A DNA stretch of 64,000 nt from Pseudomonas grandcourensis (lineage in GTDB: Bacteria; Pseudomonadota; Gammaproteobacteria; Pseudomonadales; Pseudomonadaceae): the NCBI RefSeq assembly GCF_039909015.1, contig NZ_CP150919.1, positions 1,960,501 to 2,024,500 on the forward strand. Direction: 5' to 3'. Below, piece by piece: positions 55,776 to 64,000 of the stretch; positions within the stretch are counted from its first letter, which is position 1, and the number at the start of each line of letters is the position of its first letter. The notes under the pieces are model-generated. The model was not told where the DNA came from and did no database searches. It saw only the letters and a program-made list of their open reading frames with translations. The position numbers and the translations under genes were made by a program.

Positions 55776-57185
55776 ATGATCCGCACCTATTTTGATGAGA
55801 TGTACGATGCCGGCGGCCAGGTCCGCCCGCATTATCGGGAGTTTGCCCGTTGGCTGGCCGAGACGCCTGACGAGCTTCTGGCACAACGGCGACGCGAGGC
55901 CGATCTGTTGTTTCATCGCGCCGGGATTACCTTCACGCTCTACGGGGACGAGCAGGGCACAGAGCGCCTGATTCCCTTCGACACCATCCCCCGCAGCATC
56001 CCCGCCAGTGAATGGCGGATTGTCGAGCGCGGCTGCATCCAGCGGGTCAAGGCGTTGAACATGTTCCTCGCCGACCTCTACCACGAACAGCGCATCATCA
56101 AGGCCGGCATCATTCCGGCCGAGCAGGTGCTGGCCAACGAGCAGTACCAGTTGGCGATGCAAGGGCTGGATCTGCACCGCGATATCTATTCGCACATCTC
56201 CGGCGTCGATCTGGTGCGCGACGGCGACGGCACGTATTACGTGCTCGAAGACAATCTGCGTACGCCGAGCGGCGTCAGCTACATGCTCGAAGACCGCAAG
56301 ATGATGATGCGCCTGTTCCCCGAGCTGTTCGCGGCGCAACGCATCGCCCCCATCGACCACTACCCGAACCTGCTGCTCGACACCCTGAAGAGCTCAAGCC
56401 CCATCGATAACCCGAGCGTGGTGGTGCTGACGCCGGGGCGCTTCAACAGTGCGTTCTTCGAGCATGCGTTCCTGGCGCGGGAAATGGGTGTGGAACTGGT
56501 GGAGGGCGCGGACCTGTTCGTGCGTGACGACAAGGTCTACATGCGCACCACCGACGGGCCGAAAGCGGTCGACGTGATTTATCGTCGCCTCGACGACGCC
56601 TTCCTCGATCCCCTGGCCTTCAACCCGGAATCGATGCTCGGCGTGCCGGGGCTGCTGTCGTCCTACCGTTCCGGCAACGTGGTGCTGGCCAATGCCATCG
56701 GCACGGGGGTGGCGGACGACAAGTCGGTGTATCCGTTCGTTACCGACATGATCCGTTTCTACCTCGATGAAGAGCCGATCCTGAAGAACGTTCCTACGTG
56801 GCAATGCCGTAATCCGTCTGAGCTTTCCCACGTGCTGGCCAATCTTCCAGAACTGGTGGTCAAGGAAACCCAAGGCTCCGGCGGGTACGGAATGCTGGTG
56901 GGGCCGGCGGCGACGGCAGCGGAAATCGAAGCCTTCCGCGCGCGGATCATCGCCAAGCCCCATGCGTATATCGCGCAACCGACGCTGTCGCTGTCGACCT
57001 GTCCGACCTTTGTCGAAAACGGCATTGCGCCACGCCATATCGACCTGCGGCCGTTTGTCCTGTCGGGTCGTGAAACCCGGGTCGTGCCCGGCGGCTTGAC
57101 CCGTGTCGCCCTGCGCGAAGGCTCCCTGGTGGTCAATTCCTCCCAGGGCGGCGGAACCAAGGACACCTGGGTGGTCGAGGATTAA
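55776..57185 (+). CDS. circularly permuted ATP-grasp ligase
   Basis: The 469-residue protein begins MIRTYFDEMYDAGGQVRPHY and has the circularly permuted ATP-grasp layout (DUF404/DUF407 and CP_ATPgrasp types): RADLLFHRAGITFTLYGDEQGTERLIPFDTIPR near 45, DLHRDIYSHISGVDLVRDGDGTYYVLEDNLRTPSGVSYMLEDRKMMM near 145-190, and VVKETQGSGGYGMLVGP near 370 with the ATP-binding Lys. These enzymes are predicted to make amide bonds between carboxylates and amines or peptides. AAGGAGTACGGC precedes the ATG. It heads an operon with alpha-E and transglutaminase genes. Confidence 0.92.
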   Translation: MIRTYFDEMYDAGGQVRPHYREFARWLAETPDELLAQRRREADLLFHRAGITFTLYGDEQGTERLIPFDTIPRSIPASEWRIVERGCIQRVKALNMFLADLYHEQRIIKAGIIPAEQVLANEQYQLAMQGLDLHRDIYSHISGVDLVRDGDGTYYVLEDNLRTPSGVSYMLEDRKMMMRLFPELFAAQRIAPIDHYPNLLLDTLKSSSPIDNPSVVVLTPGRFNSAFFEHAFLAREMGVELVEGADLFVRDDKVYMRTTDGPKAVDVIYRRLDDAFLDPLAFNPESMLGVPGLLSSYRSGNVVLANAIGTGVADDKSVYPFVTDMIRFYLDEEPILKNVPTWQCRNPSELSHVLANLPELVVKETQGSGGYGMLVGPAATAAEIEAFRARIIAKPHAYIAQPTLSLSTCPTFVENGIAPRHIDLRPFVLSGRETRVVPGGLTRVALREGSLVVNSSQGGGTKDTWVVED

Positions 57186-57197
57186 AGGAAGCCTGTC

Positions 57198-58148
57198 ATG
57201 TTAAGTAGAACTGCCTCGGATTTGTATTGGATGTCGCGTTACCTGGAGCGGGCGGAAAACCTCGCCCGGATGCTCGATATCAGCTATTCGCTGTCGCTGA
57301 TGCCGCAGGACGGTCGTGGCGACGGTTTGCACGAACTGGCCATGCCGCTGTTGATCACCGGTACCCTGGACGATTACCTGGAGCGCCATGGCGAACTGCA
57401 TGCCGAACGGCTGCTGCATTTCTTCGCCCTGGATGCGGCCAACCCGGCGAGCATCTACAGTTGCCTCGGTGCCGCACGGGCCAGCGCCCATGCGGTGCGT
57501 GGGCGGATCACCGCCGACATGTGGGAAAACATCAACGCCACCTGGCTGGAAATTCGCGGCATCGCCGAGCAGGGGCTGAGTCGCTACGGCATGAGCCGTT
57601 TCTGCGAGTGGATCAAGGAACGTTCCCACCTGTTCCGGGGCGCGTCCTACGGCACCATCATGCGTAACGATGCGTTTCGCTTCATTCGTCTGGGGACCTT
57701 TATCGAGCGGGCGGACAACACCTTGCGCCTGCTCGATGCCCGCTACGAAATGGCCGGCGACCAGGCCGAAGCGGTCAGCGATGGCACCGCTCACGCGTAT
57801 TACCAATGGAGCGCGTTGCTGCGGGCGTTGTCGTCGTTCGAGGCCTATACGGAAATCTACCGCGACGCCCCCGGCGCCCGGCATGTGGCGGAGTTGCTGT
57901 TGCTGCGGGCCGATGTGCCGCGATCCCTGCGTGCCTGCACCGAAGAAATCGACCAGATCCTTGCGCAATTGCCGGGGGCCAACGGCCGTCCCGCACAACG
58001 CCTGGCGGCAGAAATGGACGCACGCCTGCGCTACACCGGCATCCATGAAATTCTCGAAGAAGGCCTGCACGCCTGGCTGACCGAGTTCATCCCGCTGGTG
58101 CGCCAGTTGGGTAACGCGATTCACAGTTCTTATCTGGAGGCGGCATGA
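57198..58148 (+). CDS. alpha-E domain protein
   Basis: The 316-residue protein is wholly helical and starts MLSRTASDLYWMSRYLERAENLARMLDISY, the alpha-E (DUF403) signature, followed by EWIKERSHLFRGASYGTIMRND and FIRLGTFIERADNTLRLLDARY. Alpha-E proteins always occur with circularly permuted ATP-grasp proteins in known clusters, and are thought to assist or bind the ligase. It begins 12 bases after the ligase and overlaps the transglutaminase start by four bases (ATGA). Confidence 0.92.
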   Translation: MLSRTASDLYWMSRYLERAENLARMLDISYSLSLMPQDGRGDGLHELAMPLLITGTLDDYLERHGELHAERLLHFFALDAANPASIYSCLGAARASAHAVRGRITADMWENINATWLEIRGIAEQGLSRYGMSRFCEWIKERSHLFRGASYGTIMRNDAFRFIRLGTFIERADNTLRLLDARYEMAGDQAEAVSDGTAHAYYQWSALLRALSSFEAYTEIYRDAPGARHVAELLLLRADVPRSLRACTEEIDQILAQLPGANGRPAQRLAAEMDARLRYTGIHEILEEGLHAWLTEFIPLVRQLGNAIHSSYLEAA

Positions 58149-58954
58149 GACTTTCCATTAGCCACGAGACCACCTATCACTACGAAGACAAGGTGCGGGC
58201 GAGCATCCAGTATCTGCGCCTGACTCCCCACGACAGCGAGCGACAGCACGTGCTCAGCTGGCAGCTCGACCTGCCGCGTCCGGTGCGGGCGCAACTCGAT
58301 CCGTTCGGCAACATCCTGCATGTGCTGACCATGGACGAGCCCCACGAGGCGATCATCATTGGCGCCCGTGGCCAGGTCGATATCGACGAATGGCGTGAGG
58401 CCGAACACGAGAGCCAGTCGGCACTGCCGTTTCTGCGCTTTACCCGTTTGACCGAAGCCGACGCCGCCCTGCGGGCGTTCGCCGAGAAGGAGTGCAAGCA
58501 ACGCCGCGATCGCACGGCGCTGATCGATCTGATGCATGGCCTCAACCAGCATATGACCTACACGCCGGGTTCCACGGAAGTGGATACCAGCGCGGCCCAG
58601 GCCTTTGCCGGAGGCGCAGGCGTGTGTCAGGACCACACCCACGCGTTTCTCGCCTGCACCCGCAGCATGGGCATTCCAGCGCGTTATGTGTCGGGCTATC
58701 TGTACAGCGAAAGCAGCGAGCACCTGGCCAGCCACGCCTGGGCCGAAGCCTGGCTGGATGACGCCTGGTACAGCTTCGACGTGACCAATGAACTGGCCCG
58801 GCCGGAACGCCACCTGAAACTGGCAGTGGGCTTGGATTACCTGGATGCCTGCCCGGTGCGCGGGATGCGTCGGGGTGGCGGGTGTGAGCAGATGCACGCC
58901 AAGGTGCTGGTTTCACCGACGCCCGCGCCGGTGATTTCAGTGCAGCAGCAATAA
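58145..58954 (+). CDS. transglutaminase-like protease (peptidase-type)
   Basis: The 269-residue protein has an N-terminal all-beta part with LSISHETTYHYEDKVRASIQYLRLTPHDS and a transglutaminase-core C-terminal part: GAGVCQDHTHAFLACTRSMGIPARYVSGYLY with the catalytic Cys near 160, HLASHAWAEAWLDDAWYSFDVTNEL with catalytic His near 198 and Asp near 215. It likely hydrolyses or transfers peptide amide bonds, perhaps of the product of the ligase. Its start overlaps the alpha-E stop (ATGA), so all three form one operon. Confidence 0.92.
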   Translation: MRLSISHETTYHYEDKVRASIQYLRLTPHDSERQHVLSWQLDLPRPVRAQLDPFGNILHVLTMDEPHEAIIIGARGQVDIDEWREAEHESQSALPFLRFTRLTEADAALRAFAEKECKQRRDRTALIDLMHGLNQHMTYTPGSTEVDTSAAQAFAGGAGVCQDHTHAFLACTRSMGIPARYVSGYLYSESSEHLASHAWAEAWLDDAWYSFDVTNELARPERHLKLAVGLDYLDACPVRGMRRGGGCEQMHAKVLVSPTPAPVISVQQQ

Positions 58955-58972
58955 CGGAAACACCGCCGAACC

Positions 58973-59063
58973 CTGTAGGAGCGAGCCTGCTCGCGATGGC
59001 GTCATGTCAGTCAATACTTCGCTGGCTGACACACCGCTATCGCGAGCAGGCTCGCTCCTACAG
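58973..59063. repeat. REPIN (GCGAGCAGGCTCGC type)
   Basis: Inverted copies at 58973-58994 (CTGTAGGAGCGAGCCTGCTCG) and 59042-59063, with a central 45-base part containing TGTCAGTCAA. It separates the ATP-grasp operon from the convergent cytochrome gene. Confidence 0.85.
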
Positions 59064-59072
59064 GTAAATGCA

Positions 59073-59894
59073 TCACGGCTTCACCTTGCGCCCGACCATA
59101 TGCTTCAAATACCCCACCAGCATCTGCAGATCACCATCCGGCAACACCTCGGTCGAGAACCCGGGCATCTTCGCCTGTGGCCACTGGCGCAAACTCTGTG
59201 GATCGCGAATGTAGCGCTTGAGGAAGTCCGCGCCGAAGTATTCGGTCGGGTTGTACGGAATATTCAGGTCCGGCCCGAATTGCGCATCCCCGGCGCCATT
59301 GAGTCGATGACACGCCAGGCAGTTCTTCTGGAACAACGCAAATCCCTTGTTCACCGGATCTTCCGCCTTCAAGGCCGGATCGGGCAGCAGGGCAGGGAAG
59401 CGCTCGGCCACGGGCGCCAGGCGTTTGATGCTCGCCACCTGGAACGGCCATTGCTCGGGGCTGATGTTGCCGGCCTGCGGATTGCTCCAGACCAGATAGA
59501 ACGGCCCGGCGCCCGGCTTGCCTTCCGATAGCGGTGGCCAGGGTTTGGCCGGGTCTTCGATTGCCAGCCACGCCTGTGCACCCTGGGTATTGAGCAACGG
59601 CGCTGCGGCCATTTCGGCGGCAAAGCCGTCCAGGGCCACGGCCTGCAGGTGGTCCTCAGGCTTGATGCCGGTCAGCAGTGCGGACAGCGGCACGGCGCGG
59701 TAACTCATGTCCCGCTTGTACGAAACGTCGTTGCTGATGTTGATGGTTTGAACCTGAGGATGCTTGAGCAATTGCTCGGTCTGCCAGGTGCGACTGTTCG
59801 CGCCCAGCTCCAGGTTCAGCTGTGCGGCATAGAGGGGCGAGCCGAACAGCATGGCCCCGAACAGAATGAGCATTTTCAAGTGATCGCCGTCCAT
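59073..59894 (-). CDS. monoheme cytochrome c with N-terminal domain
   Basis: The 273-residue protein from ATG 59894 carries a signal-type hydrophobic start (LKMLILFGAMLFGSPLYAAQ), an N-terminal beta-rich domain (about 25-160, SVPLSALLTGIKPEDHL-like), then a cytochrome c fold with CLACH near residue 192 and a distal Met in KMPGFSTEVLP near 245. It is periplasmic and takes part in electron transfer. Combined domains of this type occur in Pseudomonas proteins next to nothing in particular, so partner unknown. A slightly later start at 59873 is possible. Confidence 0.85.
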   Translation of the reverse strand: MDGDHLKMLILFGAMLFGSPLYAAQLNLELGANSRTWQTEQLLKHPQVQTINISNDVSYKRDMSYRAVPLSALLTGIKPEDHLQAVALDGFAAEMAAAPLLNTQGAQAWLAIEDPAKPWPPLSEGKPGAGPFYLVWSNPQAGNISPEQWPFQVASIKRLAPVAERFPALLPDPALKAEDPVNKGFALFQKNCLACHRLNGAGDAQFGPDLNIPYNPTEYFGADFLKRYIRDPQSLRQWPQAKMPGFSTEVLPDGDLQMLVGYLKHMVGRKVKP

Positions 59895-60004
59895 GTCGTG
59901 CAAGTGCCGCAAGATTGGCACAGCCACGCTGGCCCGGGTAGCGGGCCAGTCACATTTTGAGAGTGGCAATTCAAAAACTGTGACGCCGTATCTTTTAGAC
60001 GCGA

Positions 60005-60100
60005 CTAGCCGATGACCTTGGTCAGGTTCGGCAATATCAACAACAGCGTGGTGGCGAAAAGGATTAGCCCGGCTTGACGTACTTTCGATTGTTTGAACAT
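60005..60100 (-). CDS. 31-residue membrane peptide
   Basis: ATG 60100, with AAGGCGG seven bases upstream, gives MFKQSKVRQAGLILFATTLL, then LILPNLTKVIG: a short basic N-terminus and one hydrophobic helix. The same length and pattern recurs in other pseudomonads as far as I recall. Function unknown; it may be a small membrane regulator. The longer frame to 60196 has no start signal. Confidence 0.55.
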   Translation of the reverse strand: MFKQSKVRQAGLILFATTLLLILPNLTKVIG

Positions 60101-60496
60101 GGCTTGACCGCCTTTTTTGTTATTTCCTGATGCCTGCCCGCATAGCTCCATGATGGCAGCGCGTTGCACTTCCTGTAGTGACGAGCGCCTCGGCAAAACC
60201 CGACGACAACTTCGTACAAGTTCACCTTAGAGCCCGCGTTAAGCTTGGCTTAGATCCATTTCGTATGGTGTTCTTTAAATTGGCTTTAAAAAAGGCATGA
60301 GGCCTATTGCCAGCTTCTTTGGCACCCGTTGGCTAGACAGCTTGCTGTCCTGAACCGGTTAATCCGGTAGCTGACTACCGTCCGTCTGAGCGTGAGCGTC
60401 AACGTCTGTGAGCGCTGCGGTCATTGAATCAAACGCGGCTCGGGCCAAGAGTGGGCACTCGGTATTTACCCACCTGCACTACGGTTCGAGGACGTC
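60101..60496. other. intergenic region before thiolase
   Basis: No gene supported. It is AT-rich near 60250-60300 with several partial repeats, probably promoter DNA for the thiolase pair and the small membrane peptide. I saw no clear operator or riboswitch. Confidence 0.4.
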
Positions 60497-61702
60497 ATGA
60501 CCCAAGCATTGATTTTCGACGCGTTACGCACGCCCCGTGGCAAAGGCAAGGCCGATGGCGCCTTGCACAGCGTCAAACCGGTGAACCTGGTTGCCGGTTT
60601 GCTCACTGCGCTGCAACAGCGCACGGCGCTGGACACCAGCCAGGTCGATGATGTGGTGCTCGGCTGCGTGACACCGGTTGGCGATCAAGGTTCCGACATC
60701 GCCAAGACCGCCGCTCAGGTGGCCGATTGGGATGTCAGCGTGGCGGGAGTACAGATCAACCGTTTCTGTGCTTCGGGGCTGGAGGCCGTGAACCTCGGTG
60801 CGATGAAAGTGCGTTCCGGCTTCGAAGACCTGGTGGTGGTCGGTGGTGTCGAGTCGATGTCCCGGGTGCCGATGGGCAGCGATGGCGGGGCCTGGGCGCT
60901 GGACCCGGCGACCAACCTGCACAGTCACTTCACGCCACAGGGCGTGGGTGCCGACCTGATCGCCACCCTTGAAGGCTTCAGCCGTCAGGACGTCGATGCC
61001 TACGCCCTGCATTCCCAGCAAAAGGCTGCGCGGGCGCGGGCCGACGGCTCGTTCAACAAGTCGCTGGTGCCGGTGCAGGACCAGAACGGCATCATCCTGC
61101 TCGATCACGATGAGTTCATCCGCGCCGAATCGACCCTGGAGGGGCTGGGCAAGCTCAAGCCGAGCTTCGAGATGATGGGGCAGATGGGCTTCGATGCCAC
61201 CGCGCTGCGGGTCTACAGCCATGTCGAGCGGATCAACCATGTGCACACCCCCGGCAACAGCTCCGGGATTGTCGATGGCGCGGCACTGATGCTCATCGGC
61301 TCCGAAGCCAAGGGCCGGGCGCTGGGCTTGCAGCCCCGGGCGCGGATTGTCGCCTCGGCAGTCACCAGCACCGATCCGACCATCATGCTCACCGGCCCCG
61401 CGCCGGCGACCCGCAAGGCGTTGGCCAAGGCCGGGCTGCGGGTCGAAGACATCGATCTGTTCGAGGTCAACGAGGCGTTTGCGTCGGTGGTGTTGAAATT
61501 CATCAAGGACATGGCCGTCGATCCGGACAAGGTCAATGTCAACGGCGGCTCAATCGCCATGGGTCACCCGCTGGGCGCCACCGGTTGCGCCATTCTCGGC
61601 ACGCTGCTCGATGAACTGGAAGCCCGACGCTTGCGTTATGGCCTCGCGACCCTGTGTGTCGGCGGCGGCATGGGCATTGCCACCATCATCGAACGCCTCT
61701 GA
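60497..61702 (+). CDS. acetyl-CoA C-acyltransferase (thiolase)
   Basis: The 401-residue protein is a type II thiolase: [18 protein letters not shown] with nucleophile Cys near 91, [18 protein letters not shown] with His near 357, and CVGGGMGIA with the second Cys near 388. It cleaves 3-ketoacyl-CoA with CoA. The following gene encodes its multifunctional partner, so this is the thiolase half of a fatty acid oxidation pair. GAGGACG precedes ATG 60497. Chain-length preference is not visible. Confidence 0.94.
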   Translation: MTQALIFDALRTPRGKGKADGALHSVKPVNLVAGLLTALQQRTALDTSQVDDVVLGCVTPVGDQGSDIAKTAAQVADWDVSVAGVQINRFCASGLEAVNLGAMKVRSGFEDLVVVGGVESMSRVPMGSDGGAWALDPATNLHSHFTPQGVGADLIATLEGFSRQDVDAYALHSQQKAARARADGSFNKSLVPVQDQNGIILLDHDEFIRAESTLEGLGKLKPSFEMMGQMGFDATALRVYSHVERINHVHTPGNSSGIVDGAALMLIGSEAKGRALGLQPRARIVASAVTSTDPTIMLTGPAPATRKALAKAGLRVEDIDLFEVNEAFASVVLKFIKDMAVDPDKVNVNGGSIAMGHPLGATGCAILGTLLDELEARRLRYGLATLCVGGGMGIATIIERL

Positions 61703-61727
61703 GCCTGGACTTCAAGGAACCCTAGTT

Positions 61728-63872
<2,145 letters not shown>

Positions 63873-63967
63873 GGGGCAGATGATGCATTTCGGGGCTTGC
63901 CTTGTCACAGCGTTTCAAGGCAGGCTCTGGGGTGTGCATTATTCCCATCACGTGTCAGGTATTTTTT

Positions 63968-64000
63968 ATGTCGTTACGCATCTGCATTCTGGAAACCGAC
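63968..64000 (+). CDS. start of probable glutamine amidotransferase (partial)
   Basis: ATG 63968 opens a frame MSLRICILETD that runs off the window end. This start is typical of class I glutamine amidotransferases (GATase-1), and in related pseudomonads a glutamine amidotransferase gene follows a comparable beta-oxidation pair. Eleven residues are too few for certainty. Confidence 0.5.
   Translation, partial: MSLRICILETD

Noticed and set aside
43024..59063. REP and REPIN repeats as a CRISPR array
   Set aside because: They are palindromic, widely spaced singles between genes, without regular spacers or cas genes.

Overview
The window looks like a Pseudomonas chromosome of the P. fluorescens group. 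Evidence is the core gene order (Smr-domain gene, prmB, aroC, mtnB-mtnD-mtnC, speE), several GC-rich inverted-repeat REP/REPIN elements with the GCGAGCAGGCTCGC core, and Pseudomonas-type families such as DUF1654 and DUF3509. No rRNA, tRNA or CRISPR array was seen.

Bases 1-261 are the AT-rich 3' end of a gene I do not recognise. From about 430 to 39.9 kb lies one apparently complete lambda/HK97-like siphovirus prophage. Its leftward early arm runs from an operator-controlled pL near 6.75 kb through small unknown genes, an orphan cytosine methyltransferase, an excisionase and the integrase. An AT-rich gene of opposite strand (4116-4889) interrupts this arm. The immunity region (6.75-8.5 kb) has a LexA-like repressor, a Cro-like gene, a LexA-boxed DUF1654 gene, and two clusters of TTTAGC-N5-GCTAAA operators that sit in the same register on two matching promoters. 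Rightward genes follow: CII-like regulator, replication initiator, DnaB-type helicase, a second complete tyrosine recombinase, a zinc-finger protein, and a candidate late antiterminator followed by a promoter and terminator.

The late block (14.0-38.0 kb) contains a holin, HNH nuclease, terminases, portal, protease, HK97-type capsid, connectors, tail tube, a tail chaperone with a lambda-like GGGAAAG frameshift site, tape measure, M/L/K/I/J-type tail tip genes, fibre and fibre-assembly genes, a SleB-type endolysin and nested Rz/Rz1 spanins. Five gene boundaries in this block carry a terminator-like hairpin followed directly by a CTGGAG ribosome-binding site. Three likely accessory genes stand out: a lipoprotein before the tape measure, a membrane O-acyltransferase at the right end, and a LexA-boxed coiled-coil gene at the right end. 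I could not identify attL/attR.

From 40.2 kb onward the DNA is host core: an Smr protein, an isochorismatase-like hydrolase with Ser in the Cys position, prmB, a lipid-free set of membrane or unknown proteins, an alpha/beta hydrolase, aroC, an MFS transporter, three methionine-salvage genes, an acyl-CoA synthetase, an ankyrin protein, speE, an RraB-like protein, and a three-gene operon (circularly permuted ATP-grasp, alpha-E, transglutaminase). That operon has a near-perfect sigma-54 promoter and an NtrC-like dyad upstream. A diheme-free monoheme cytochrome c, a thiolase/FadB-like beta-oxidation pair and the start of a probable glutamine amidotransferase end the window.
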